The translations under genes were made by a program, and so were the position numbers. From DATFVA01 sp963832715 (lineage in GTDB: Bacteria; Bacteroidota; Ignavibacteria; Ignavibacteriales; Ignavibacteriaceae): DNA of 64,000 nucleotides. The stretch is from NCBI GenBank assembly GCA_963832715.1, contig CAWHVB010000005.1, positions 1-64,000 of the forward strand, written 5' to 3'. The notes beneath the pieces are model-generated. The model worked only from the letters and a program-made list of their open reading frames with translations. It searched no databases and was not told the DNA's origin. Positions 49,233 to 58,605 of this stretch are shown in pieces (the stretch's first letter is position 1; each line of letters starts with the position of its first letter).

Positions 49233-52180
49233 TGTCTCTCCCTCATTAACCGGTTATTCAAATCTTCAAAGACTTCTTCGGCAGATGCATTTTTATTGTG
49301 CGAAGCAAGGTACATTACCTCGGCAAAATGCAATGCATTCCTGCCGGTCAGCTGGCTGATCTGTTCCCGGCAGCTGAACCCGTCTGCAATTATTAAAGTA
49401 TCTTTACCGGCATCTTTAACGGCAGGGATAAGTACCCTTTCACCGCACTTTACCGATACATCATATTTTTCTTTCTCAAATCCGAACGATCCCGCCATCC
49501 CGCAGCACCCGGTTTCCGGGGCGCTATAGTCTATATCCATTTTTGAAAGGATGTCCGTTTCATTATCCATTCCCATAATCGATTTGTGATGGCAATGTCC
49601 GTGTACTAGTGCTTTCCTGCCCAGTTTTTCATAGTTGAAATCTTTTACTTCTTTCGAAAGGAATTCACTTATCATATAAGTGTTCTTAGCTAACCGCTTT
49701 GCATCCTGGTTATTCGGGAACATATTGCCAAGTTCATCCCTGAACGTGGCTATGCAGCTTGGTTCAAGTCCTACAACGGGAATTCCCTCTTCTATTTCTC
49801 CCTGCAGTGTAACCAGGATTTCCTGTAATAAATTTTTTGCGAGGTCGAGCATTCCGAAATCATACAGGGGACGTCCGCAGCATAAATTTTTTGCGGGAAG
49901 AATAACTTCGTATCCCGCTTCTTCAAGAAGGAGTTTGCCTGCCAGCGATGTACGCGGAAAGAAAAGATTATTGAACGTGTCATTCCACAAAATAACTTTA
50001 GGCTTGCCCGACGACTTGCTGCTGGATCCGCCGCTGCTTTTTAAGTACCAGTCGCGGAACGACTGCTTTGCGAATTTGGGAATTTTACGCTCCTGTGCTA
50101 TTCCGCCTGCAAATTTTGCGAAATTATTAAGACCGGGAGTAGACATAATGAAATTCACCAGTCCCGGAATTTTCGATGCGATCTTACCCCACCAGTAAAT
50201 CAGTCCCATAGAATATGCAGCCATGGGACGTGCTTTATACCCGTAGTAGTGCGAAAGAAATTCTGCTTTGTAGGTTGCCATATCGACATTAACAGGACAA
50301 TCGTTCTTGCAGCCTTTGCAGGCAAGACAAAGGTCAAGTGCTTCCTTTACCGGCTCGCTATTCCAGCCGTCTTCAAGTTCTTTTCCGTTAAGCATTTCGA
50401 AAAGCAGCCTTGCCCTTCCGCGTGTTGAATGCATTTCCTCACGGGTAACCATATAGCTGGGACACATAGTTCCGCCTCCGTGGCGTCTGCACTTTCCAAC
50501 GCCTACACACCTCAGAGCTGCATTAGCAAAATTGAAGTTATCTTCCGGATATTGAAATACAGTCTCGTATGCCGGAGGATTATAATCTGTTCCGAGGCGT
50601 AAGTTTTCATCGATATCATAAGCATCAACTACTTTTCCGGGATTCATCTTCCAGTCGGGATCCCATACAGATTTAAATTCCCTGAAAGCTTCTATCAGTT
50701 CCTTACCATACATTTTAATCAGCAGAGATCCTCTCGCCTGACCGTCTCCATGCTCGCCCGACAACGATCCGTTATAGCTTACAACCAGATCCGCCGCTTC
50801 ATTTACGAATTCTTTGAATGTCTTTATTCCCTCTGCCGTTCTCAAATTAAAAGTAATTCTGCAGTGAATGCATCCCTGTCCGAAATGACCATATACAGAA
50901 ACATCGTATCCGTATTTCTTCATTAGTTTTTTAAGGTCGCGGAGGTAATCCCCTACTTTATCGGGCGCTATCGCTGAATCTTCCCATCCCGGCCAGGTTG
51001 ATTTATTTCCGGGCACGTGGGCCGTTGCGCCTAATCCCGATTCCCTGATCTCCCATACTTTCTTCTCTTCATCTTCGTCATCATAGAGTTTCATTTCGGG
51101 GGGATTGTCGTCCTTCTTCAGAGCTTCCATACATTTCTTTGCCTGTTCATCGGATTTCTCTTTTGAGTCGTCTCCGAACTCCACCAGGAGCCACCCGCCT
51201 CCCTTAGGCAGCAGTTTGGTATCCTGTATATTCATCCCCTTCTTCGTCATATAGTCTATCAGGAGATTATCAATCCCTTCCAGTCCTATCGGCTTATACT
51301 TAAGTATCTGCGGTACATGATCGCCTGCAGAAAATACATCGGGATAGCCGAGTACAAGGAGAGAGCGTTTCTTCGGGCTATCGACAAGTTTGAGTTTTGC
51401 CTCAAGTATTACCACGCAGGTTGACTCGGATCCTATTAACGCTTTCGCAACATTAAAATTATTTTCGGGAAGGAGATCGTCAAGGTTGTACCCGGAAACT
51501 CTTCTTGGTATATCGGGATATCTTTTTCTTATGAGTCCTGCATAATTATCTCTTATTTCTTTAAGCCTCTTATATATATCGGCTTTTCTTCCCCCCTCTT
51601 TTATAATTGATTCATATTCCTCATCCGTTGTTTCTCCTACCGTCATTCTTATGCCGTCGTATGTGAGGATATCAAGTTCAATAACGTTATCGACCGTTTT
51701 GCCTGCCATAACCGAGTGGATACCGCAAGAATTATTTCCCATCATACCGCCGAGCGTACAATGGTTGTGTGTGGCGGGGTCGGGGCCGAAGGTGAGGTTA
51801 TATTTTTCTGCTTCATCCCTGAGACTATCGAGCACAATGCCGGGCTGAACCCTCGCATATTTTTCATCGGGATTCAGTTCCAGTATTTTGTTCATATATT
51901 TTGAAAAATCCATTATCACTGCGGCATTGCAGCATTGTCCCGCAAGGCTTGTTCCGCCTCCTCTTGAAAGAAGCGGCAGACCGTATTGATGACACAGACC
52001 GACGGTTTCGATCACATCATTTGTTTCTCTGGGAATTACTACTCCTATCGGGACCTGCCTGTAGTTGGATCCATCCGTTGCATACAATGCACGGCTTCCT
52101 TTGTCGAATCTTACTTCTCCCTTTATTTTATTTTTAAGCTCACTAACAAGTTCATCAATATCTGAATTATTATTCTGCAT
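49229..52180 (-). CDS. FAD-linked oxidase fused to Fe-S (CCG) oxidoreductase, GlcD/YdiJ-like
   Basis: This 983-aa fusion probably oxidises a D-2-hydroxy acid and passes electrons to a carrier. The N-terminal FAD part has LSRGGGTSLAGQCC and FGPDPATHNHCTLGGMMGNN; the FAD-linked oxidase C domain ends near residue 530 (GSLSGEHGDGQARG). The C-terminal part has ferredoxin-like clusters (CLACKGCKNDCPV, about 635) and two CCG motifs (LCCGRPLYDFG, GCCGMAGSFGF), as in heterodisulfide-reductase-like subunits. The arrangement matches the large D-lactate/D-2-hydroxyglutarate dehydrogenases of the YdiJ type. It is intact, in an operon with the enolase-superfamily, SDR and PPC genes. Exact substrate unknown. 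Confidence 0.85.
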   Translation of the reverse strand: MQNNNSDIDELVSELKNKIKGEVRFDKGSRALYATDGSNYRQVPIGVVIPRETNDVIETVGLCHQYGLPLLSRGGGTSLAGQCCNAAVIMDFSKYMNKILELNPDEKYARVQPGIVLDSLRDEAEKYNLTFGPDPATHNHCTLGGMMGNNSCGIHSVMAGKTVDNVIELDILTYDGIRMTVGETTDEEYESIIKEGGRKADIYKRLKEIRDNYAGLIRKRYPDIPRRVSGYNLDDLLPENNFNVAKALIGSESTCVVILEAKLKLVDSPKKRSLLVLGYPDVFSAGDHVPQILKYKPIGLEGIDNLLIDYMTKKGMNIQDTKLLPKGGGWLLVEFGDDSKEKSDEQAKKCMEALKKDDNPPEMKLYDDEDEEKKVWEIRESGLGATAHVPGNKSTWPGWEDSAIAPDKVGDYLRDLKKLMKKYGYDVSVYGHFGQGCIHCRITFNLRTAEGIKTFKEFVNEAADLVVSYNGSLSGEHGDGQARGSLLIKMYGKELIEAFREFKSVWDPDWKMNPGKVVDAYDIDENLRLGTDYNPPAYETVFQYPEDNFNFANAALRCVGVGKCRRHGGGTMCPSYMVTREEMHSTRGRARLLFEMLNGKELEDGWNSEPVKEALDLCLACKGCKNDCPVNVDMATYKAEFLSHYYGYKARPMAAYSMGLIYWWGKIASKIPGLVNFIMSTPGLNNFAKFAGGIAQERKIPKFAKQSFRDWYLKSSGGSSSKSSGKPKVILWNDTFNNLFFPRTSLAGKLLLEEAGYEVILPAKNLCCGRPLYDFGMLDLAKNLLQEILVTLQGEIEEGIPVVGLEPSCIATFRDELGNMFPNNQDAKRLAKNTYMISEFLSKEVKDFNYEKLGRKALVHGHCHHKSIMGMDNETDILSKMDIDYSAPETGCCGMAGSFGFEKEKYDVSVKCGERVLIPAVKDAGKDTLIIADGFSCREQISQLTGRNALHFAEVMYLASHNKNASAEEVFEDLNNRLMRERQ

Positions 52181-52216
52181 TTATCACCCGATTCTATTTA
52201 GATTTATCGTAACAGT

Positions 52217-53333
52217 TCATATTTCAAATTTTTCGATATCTCCTTTCCTTAATTCAAGACCGAGCCCCGGCAGACTTTTATCCGGAACAAGTCTTCCTCC
52301 CTCAGGCTGAGGGAAGCCATCAAAAAACATTCTCTCAATTCTTACATGATCATGAAAATACTCGATATGTCTTAACCGTTTGGCGCAGCATCCGGCGTGC
52401 ATATGAACTGCCGGAGCAGTATGAGCAGAGAGCGGGATATTTGCCGCTTCACATAATACATTTGCTTTCAGAAAGCCTGTTATTCCGCCGCAGCGTGTAC
52501 CGTCAGCCTGAAGCACACCCACGGCGCCCGCATCGAGCATACGTTTGAAGTAGAAATAATCATAGCCGTATTCGCCTGCAGTCACATTGATCGGGCGCGG
52601 GAACTCTTTCTCTAAGCAGGTGCAGTCCTTCCAGGTCATCTGAAGAAACCGGCTCTTCATACCAGCTGACGCCGTATCCGGCAAACTCCTCTGCTTTCCT
52701 CAATGCCTGCTTCACTGTGTATGCCCCATTCGCATCCACAAAAAGTTCTGCCTCATTTCCGATGGCTTTCCTTGCTGCTTTTATCCTTTCAAGGTCCTTT
52801 GATGGTTCTCTGCCTATTTTCATTTTTACTCGTGGTATTCCGTCATCAACCCAGCCCGAAAGCTGTTCCTGCAGTTCTGCAGCAGTATAAGAAGTAAAAC
52901 CTCCGCTGCCGTATATTTCCACACCGTCGGTATATTGACCTAAGAGGACAACCAGGGGAACTCCCAGTATCCTCGCTTTCAAATCGTAAAGGGATATATC
53001 AATTGCCGAGATCGCCTCAGACACCAGTCCCGGTCTGCCTATGTTTCTTATCTCATGGAGCAGGTCGTACCATCGAGCCTCGATATTCATTACACTTTTA
53101 TTCTTAATAATCCCTGCGAGCTTTTCATTTATGAGTTTTTCTGCGGATGAGTGAGTATAAGAATAGCCGATGCCTGTATGTCCTGCCGCTTCCGCTTCCA
53201 CGATTACGATAGTGGTAGAGTCCCATTTAATAGTCCCGTCGGATTCAGGTTTGTCGGTAGGTACCTTGTATGCTTTTGCTTTAACGTTTCCGATCTTTAT
53301 ATCAACTTTATCTTCAACATCTATATGGTTCAT
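52217..53333 (-). CDS. Mandelate racemase/enolase-superfamily dehydratase, one frameshift
   Basis: The barrel motifs are present: KMKIG (catalytic Lys), LFVDANGAY and WYEEPV (metal ligands), AGEYGYD, QADGTRCGGITGF and HTAPAVHMH (catalytic His). This set fits sugar-acid dehydratases or epimerases of the MR group. Near 52618 a CCC run holds one C too many: reducing it joins RERVPAP to INVTAGEYGYD and gives about 371 aa. Literal pieces are 52560-53423 and 52217-52684. The start is the ATG at 53333, one base after the stop of the SDR gene. The substrate is likely an aldonic or uronic acid, inferred from the group only. Confidence 0.8.
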
Positions 53334-53334
53334 C

Positions 53335-54345
53335 TTAAAATAATCTTTTAATAAAAGTGCCCAGTACGGTTGCCGCAGCGATCCCAGCAGCGGCAGCTCC
53401 GATAAGACTTTTATTCTTGTCAACTTTCAGCTGCCAGCTTTTTCCTTTTGACATATCATCGAAATCGCCGTGAGTACCGAAATCGCCTTCCACAGGTTCA
53501 TAAAGATTATTAGGTCTGTTCTTATCGATCGGCTGATCGGTCAGCTGCGAATTGAAACCATTCTTTGCAAGGTATTTATCTCCGTAACCGGGAAAGAATT
53601 TGTTTCCGTTTACGATCACCGCAGTACTCATCCCCACATACATTTCACGCTTATTATTGAAAGCGGCATAATGGATTGCATCGGCCGCAACTTCCGGCTG
53701 ATAGATCGGGGGAACAGGCTGGGGTTTTTTATCGAACGTCGTTTTACACCAGTCGAACTGGGGAGTGTTGAGAGCAGGCATCTGCACCATTGCAAGGTGA
53801 ACGCTACTGCCTTCGTGCAGTAATTCACTGCGAAGCGATTCGGTGAAACCCTGTATAGCGTGTTTCGATCCGCAGTAAGCCGACTGAAGCGGTATGCCGC
53901 GGTAAGCTAATGCCGAGCCAACCTGCACAATCGATCCTCTGTTGCGCGGTTTCATTCGTTTAAGAGCAGCCATTGTTCCATATACCTGTCCCAGGTACGT
54001 CACCTCAGTTACTCTTTTAAAATCTTTAGGTTCAATTTCCAGGAAAGGAGCAAATACAGTGACCATTGCGTTATTAACCCAGATATCAATAGGTCCTAAT
54101 TCCTCCTCTATCCGGGATGCCGCCTGATCCACTTGTTCAAAATCGGAAACGTCGCACTGTATAGTTATCACAGTTCCGCCGAGCGACTCGACCTCATCTT
54201 TAGCTGCCTGCAGTCCCTCTGTGCCTCTCGCTATCAGTGCAATTTTATGATGGTCTTTTGCAAATCTTTTTGCGGCGGCTCTGCCTACACCTGCAGAAGC
54301 GCCTGTAATTACTACAACCTTTGAATGTACATGATCATTATTCAT
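53335..54345 (-). CDS. SDR-family oxidoreductase with C-terminal membrane tail
   Basis: This 336-aa protein has a classical SDR core: TGASAGVGRAA (residues 14-24), DVSD, WVNNAMVTVF, VQVGSALAYRGIP and the active site YCGSK (about residue 157). About 100 residues follow the usual 230, ending in a hydrophobic tail LIGAAAAGIAAATVLGTFIK that may anchor it in the membrane. It has both catalytic Tyr and Lys, unlike the two SDRs at 37-39 kb. The operon suggests a sugar-derived alcohol or ketone as substrate. It is abutted by the enolase-superfamily gene. Confidence 0.8.
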   Translation of the reverse strand: MNNDHVHSKVVVITGASAGVGRAAAKRFAKDHHKIALIARGTEGLQAAKDEVESLGGTVITIQCDVSDFEQVDQAASRIEEELGPIDIWVNNAMVTVFAPFLEIEPKDFKRVTEVTYLGQVYGTMAALKRMKPRNRGSIVQVGSALAYRGIPLQSAYCGSKHAIQGFTESLRSELLHEGSSVHLAMVQMPALNTPQFDWCKTTFDKKPQPVPPIYQPEVAADAIHYAAFNNKREMYVGMSTAVIVNGNKFFPGYGDKYLAKNGFNSQLTDQPIDKNRPNNLYEPVEGDFGTHGDFDDMSKGKSWQLKVDKNKSLIGAAAAGIAAATVLGTFIKRLF

Positions 54346-54446
54346 AAATTCTGTTCTTCCTGTCCTTTTTATTCGCCCGGGACCATTCTAAAAGATAAAT
54401 CATGATTAAATCCGGTATCTTTTAGAACGGATCTCCCGGGAATTGA

Positions 54447-56199
54447 TTAAATCAGTTCCCTTACTTTATCTGAAGCAATAGTTAATGATATTTTTCCTCT
54501 GTTAGGTTCACCTCTTACGAGGGATTTAGCGAACGATTTCGCCTGCTTGTATTCAATCTTAGCGGGGAGCGGCGGTTCATAAGGATCGACCACAGCTTCA
54601 ATAACAGCCGGTCCGTCATACTCCAGCGCTTCCTTTAATATCTTTCCGCAGTCCTTTGCATTTTCTATCGAGAAGCCTTTAGCCCCGCAGGCTTCAGCAA
54701 ACTTTGCAAAATTTATAGGTTCGAGCTTAACACCGTATTCCGGGTTGCCCAGAAATACCATCTGTTCCCACTTGATCTGCCCGAGAGTATTATTTTTAAT
54801 GATGATAACTTTTACCGGGAGATTATATTTTACGCAAGTGGATATTTCCGCCATAAGCATTGAGAACCCGCCGTCGCCGACGAATGCCACGCTCTGTCTG
54901 TCGGGATACGCCACCTGTGCTGCGATTGCGTACGGGAGTCCGTTAGCCATCGTAGCAAGGTTCCCCGAAAGGGAAAACATCTGTCCTCTCTTTGCTTTAA
55001 TCTGCCGCGCCCACCAAGTTGCTATAGTTCCCGAATCAGATGAGACGATTGCATTATCTTTTAATAATTTACCGAGTTCCCAGGAGACTACCTGCGGCTT
55101 CATAGGTTTATCTTTCCTTGTGCCTCTTTCCTCCATAAGCGACCACCATTCCTTCATTCCGTCCTGTGCTTTCTTCAGGAAGCTCTGATCTTCTTTTCTT
55201 CTAAGAAGCGGAATTAAGTATTTCAGTGTCTGCTTACTTTCACCTGCAAGACCTGCGTCAACAGGATAACGCAGACCAATACGTGTAGGATCAATATCTA
55301 TCTGTACACATTTCGCCTGTCCCGGCTCAGGATAAAACTCGATATACGGGAATGACGAGCCAATGATGAAAAGAGTATCGCATTCTTCAACTGCCTCCTG
55401 CGATGGTTTGGTTCCCAGCAATCCTACGCTTCCTGTTGTGTAAGGACTATCATCAGGCACGCAGGCTTTTCCCAGGAGGGGTTTAATAATCGGAGCACCG
55501 AGCAGCTGTGCAATCTCTTCAAGTTCTTCAGTGCATCCGAGAGCTCCGCGTCCTGCAAATATTGCAACTCTCTCACCGTCATTAAGTACCTGGGCTGCTT
55601 TCTGCAGATCCATCTGCGAAGGGATAGGATGCTGCGGTGTGAAAATATTAGAGACGTGATGAGGTATATTTCTTTTTGAACGGTTATTCATTCCTTCAAC
55701 GCTTTGCAGATCGCTTGGAAAAGTAATGTGTGCAACCCCTCTTCTGTTCAATGCATAACGGCACGCAAGGTTCGCCACATTTTCAACATGGGTAGATCCC
55801 ATTATTCTCACATTGTAAACAGATACATCTTCAAACAGCCTGTCAAGTTCAACATCCTGCTGACCATGAGTATTCATTAGATCGTGGAACTGGTTTCCCG
55901 TTATTGCCAGTACCGGCTGACCGTCCATCTTAGCATCGTATAAACCGTTCAGCAAGTGTATACCGCCGGGACCGCTGGTAGCAAGACAGACTCCAAGTCT
56001 GCCGGTATACTTCGCATAAGCGCATGCCATAAATGCGGCCGCTTCTTCATGCCGGGACATGAATGAATTTTATTCTGTCCTGTCTTTTCCGCAGTGCTTC
56101 CATCATTCCGTTTATGCCGTCACCCGGAAGACCGAAAATATATTCTACTTTCCACTGCTCCAGAACATCAACAAGTATATCAGACGCCGTACTCTTCAT
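54447..56199 (-). CDS. Thiamine pyrophosphate-dependent enzyme (pyruvate oxidase/acetolactate synthase type), one frameshift
   Basis: The ATG at 56199 follows AAGAGG. It encodes MKSTASDILVDVLEQWKVEY and IFGLPGDGINGMMEAL, and then, once an extra C is removed from a CCC run near 56056, IHVRHEEAAAFMACAYAKYT. The Glu in RHEEA is the cofactor-activating residue. The TPP motif GDG...N is VGDGGFSMLMAEISTCVKYN to IIIKNN. Joined length is about 583 aa, as for pyruvate oxidase (PoxB) or similar. The literal frame begins only at 56060. It heads the likely sugar-acid operon but ends about 100 nt before the next gene, so co-transcription is not certain. Confidence 0.8.
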
Positions 56200-56316
56200 A
56201 TCAAACCTCTTTTATTCAAAAATTCTTATTGTCTTATTACTCAACAATTAAACCCATTTCATACAAACAATTTGTGATTTATTATTTAAAATCAACCTTC
56301 AGTGTTTTTTGTCATC

Positions 56317-56814
56317 CTATTCTGAAGGAGTCTTATTATATTTATAGTTTTTTACATACAGACATAAATACCACCAGTACTTATAAGGTATTACACGCTG
56401 GAGTACCGGTGTATGTCCTATCCCCGTAAGCATATTTTGTACAAGCCTCCCATCAGCCTGGTTCTTAATTGTATCTGCCCTCAGGTCAGCTGGTTTCGGT
56501 ATATAACTTTTGCCGACAGGACCGTTGCCGTCGAGACCAACGCCATGACAGAAAACGCAGTAATAATTATAGTATACGCGGCCCCGTTCGAAATTTTCGG
56601 GAGTATTCTTCAGCTGGTTCGATTCATTAACTGCGGGCAGTGTCGCAAACTTTTCTACAGGAACGGAATTAGGAGGAGGAAGCATCTCACTTTTTTCGAA
56701 TGTACGTAAATTCTCCTGCTGCTCCATATGCGGACCGGTAAACAGCAGGTAAACTGCCACGGCAAGTACGATGATTATCGCTATTCCCAATCCTATAATA
56801 TACTTCTTCTTCAT
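56317..56814 (-). CDS. Membrane-anchored monohaem cytochrome c (ActE-like)
   Basis: A 165-aa protein with one N-terminal membrane helix (GLGIAIIIVLAVAVYLLF) and one haem site CVFCH (about residue 86) in a group I-type fold (YNYYCVFCHGVGLDGNGPVG). The sixth ligand is probably a Met in NMLTG. It matches the ActE cytochrome of ACIII, which passes electrons outward to the terminal oxidase. It is the last gene of the operon; its ATG overlaps the previous stop (ATGA). A fusion or link with the small TM proteins before it is possible. Confidence 0.75.
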   Translation of the reverse strand: MKKKYIIGLGIAIIIVLAVAVYLLFTGPHMEQQENLRTFEKSEMLPPPNSVPVEKFATLPAVNESNQLKNTPENFERGRVYYNYYCVFCHGVGLDGNGPVGKSYIPKPADLRADTIKNQADGRLVQNMLTGIGHTPVLQRVIPYKYWWYLCLYVKNYKYNKTPSE

Positions 56815-57116
56815 TTCAGTGTATCTTCAGGAGTTTTTACTGTGATCTTATGTTCTTTTGTCTCTTTAAGTATCTTTGCCCCGGGAAGATGTTCTATCTG
56901 ATCCGGGGGAAATAATTCTTCCTTATATTCTCTTGTTGAATAAATGGACTGCGAAGGTGCATCGGGAAGTATTTCATAATCCCATTTCCTCTGCGGTTCT
57001 TTAATTATTGTCATCATAACCATAGCCCAGCCCAGGATGAATACTGCAAACATGATTACAAGGAACCATCGCATCCGGTTATTTCCGCTCTCAGTATATT
57101 CTTCATATTCTGTCAT
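56811..57116 (-). CDS. Small single-helix membrane protein of the oxidase operon
   Basis: The start that suits the operon is the ATG at 57116, 8 nt after the previous stop; a longer frame upstream to 57281 overlaps that gene fully. The 101-aa product has one membrane helix (WFLVIMFAVFILGWAMVMM) and an acidic soluble tail (KEPQRKWDYEILPDAPSQSI). I do not recognise the family with certainty. Its place suggests a small subunit or assembly factor for the cbb3-like oxidase or ACIII. Confidence 0.55.
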   Translation of the reverse strand: MTEYEEYTESGNNRMRWFLVIMFAVFILGWAMVMMTIIKEPQRKWDYEILPDAPSQSIYSTREYKEELFPPDQIEHLPGAKILKETKEHKITVKTPEDTLK

Positions 57117-57124
57117 AATATTCT

Positions 57125-57379
57125 CTACCAGTTTGGAGGTGTAATAGCCCTGTAAATAGTATAAAGGATTACAAACAGGATAAGTGCCGCATATGTCAGC
57201 TTTAAGATCCAGGGTATAGCCTGCCACCATGTAAGCCATCCGCGTGCTGTTTTTCCGTCCTTCATTTTTCGCGGCGTCCACATATCGAGGTAAGCCACAG
57301 CTGTATACAATACCAGGAAGACTCCTCCGAGTATTGCAAGTATCACCCAGCCGTTTTGTAAAACATCAAACCTCAACAT
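57125..57379 (-). CDS. Two-helix membrane protein of the oxidase operon
   Basis: 84 aa with two hydrophobic helices (VILAILGGVFLVLYTAVAYL and LKLTYAALILFVILYTIY) joined by a basic loop (TPRKMKDGKTARGW). No family recognised. It is six bases after the CcoS-like gene and followed at once by another small membrane protein. Such short genes in oxidase operons are often peripheral subunits, but the sequence alone does not show it. Confidence 0.55.
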   Translation of the reverse strand: MLRFDVLQNGWVILAILGGVFLVLYTAVAYLDMWTPRKMKDGKTARGWLTWWQAIPWILKLTYAALILFVILYTIYRAITPPNW

Positions 57380-57385
57380 AGAATT

Positions 57386-57568
57386 TTACACCTTTGATTT
57401 TCCGTTATTCTTTTCATCATCCCCGGGTATATAACTTTCGAGGGGAAGATGCCTTGCCCTTTCCTGATTGCTGAACTGATGATTCTTGAACGCCCAGCCA
57501 ATGACCGCAAGGATTCCCGAAACCGCTATTAAAGTAAAACCTATCCAGAACCTGACTATTGCATCCAT
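57386..57568 (-). CDS. CcoS-like small membrane protein
   Basis: 60 aa with one membrane helix (FTLIAVSGILAVIGWAF) and then FKNHQFSNQERARHLPLES. The WAxxxxQFxxxERAxxLPLE layout resembles CcoS, an assembly factor of cbb3-type oxidases, where the helix is followed by a GQFDDLExxxxxIL stretch. The match is short and weak, so the call is tentative. It overlaps the end of the dihaem gene by 13 nt. Confidence 0.45.
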   Translation of the reverse strand: MDAIVRFWIGFTLIAVSGILAVIGWAFKNHQFSNQERARHLPLESYIPGDDEKNNGKSKV

Positions 57569-58605
57569 TTTAATGCTCCTGTTGTATCATTCCATTCTGT
57601 GTGCATTGAATCGGGGTAAAGCTTCCCGGTAGTATCAGGAATCTGATATGGATTTTTCCACTCGGGTTCATATGCTGCATCAATACCTTTCGGTTCAATG
57701 TCGGCATCTGTATAACCTATAAATGACACGGCAATATAATTTGCAAGATCCCATATCTTTTCAGATTCCAGTGCACGTTTGAAATAAGGCATTGCAGTTC
57801 CTGTTATTCCATTCATTATCTGGTAATAAAGGATGCCTCCTATATATTTCCCATCAACAAGATTCCGTCTTAAAAGAGTAAAGTTCAGCGGCGGAGGATT
57901 AAGGTATTTTGCCGCGGGACCTTTGCCATCACCAACCGGTCCGTGACAGCCGATGCAGAACTGCTGGTATATTTTCTTTCCCCTGAGAACAGCCGGCTCG
58001 GTTGCAGGATAAGGATTAGGCATTGCATGCCACACTGCAGGGATCTGGCTGTGCAGCCATTTAATGTTTGCGTCAGGACCTTTATCGTATGCCTCCAACG
58101 CAAGCTTTTTCCAGTACTTCTGCCTTGCTACTCTTTTTTCTGCATCCTTTCCGCCGAGGTATTGAACGTACGCTATCAGCTTTTTTATTTTATCCATTCC
58201 AAGAAATTCCCACGACGGCATAACCGAAACAGGGCTTGTGAATCTCGGATCGGTGAAGTGAGCTATATGCCAGTCATCCGGATGCTCACCGCCTTCTTCC
58301 GAAAGATCCGGTCCTGTTCTTTCGGAGCCGAGTATAGCCGGTTCCTGTCCTACATAATCGCCGCGCTGGGCTATTCTCTCAGAACCTTTGCCCCAATCCG
58401 AGATCCTTACATAAAGAGAATGACAGTAGCTGCAGCCGTTGCTTACATAAACGTGTAATCCTGCTCTTTCAAGTTTCGTCATTGGTCTCCAGTTTTTTGA
58501 CGGCTTCTCTTTCATTGTCAGTGCAGGGAATAAAACCATAATTGTTATTGAAGCCCAGAAAACCATGAGGCCTCCGAAAACAACGACACTTGATTTCATC
58601 TTCAT
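57556..58605 (-). CDS. Dihaem cytochrome c, CcoO-type domain fused to a second cytochrome c domain
   Basis: This 349-aa protein has one N-terminal helix (VVFGGLMVFWASITIMVLF) and a CcoO-like first half with haem site CSYCHSLYVR (about residue 58) and GRPMT-like LERAGLHVYVSNGC. The second half has another haem site CIGCHGPVGDGKGPAAKYL (about 219), as in class I cytochromes (CcoP-like). Subunit II of cbb3 has just one haem, so this looks like a fusion. The stop-start overlap with subunit I is ATGA. It should hand electrons from ACIII to the active site. Confidence 0.8.
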   Translation of the reverse strand: MKMKSSVVVFGGLMVFWASITIMVLFPALTMKEKPSKNWRPMTKLERAGLHVYVSNGCSYCHSLYVRISDWGKGSERIAQRGDYVGQEPAILGSERTGPDLSEEGGEHPDDWHIAHFTDPRFTSPVSVMPSWEFLGMDKIKKLIAYVQYLGGKDAEKRVARQKYWKKLALEAYDKGPDANIKWLHSQIPAVWHAMPNPYPATEPAVLRGKKIYQQFCIGCHGPVGDGKGPAAKYLNPPPLNFTLLRRNLVDGKYIGGILYYQIMNGITGTAMPYFKRALESEKIWDLANYIAVSFIGYTDADIEPKGIDAAYEPEWKNPYQIPDTTGKLYPDSMHTEWNDTTGALKWMQ

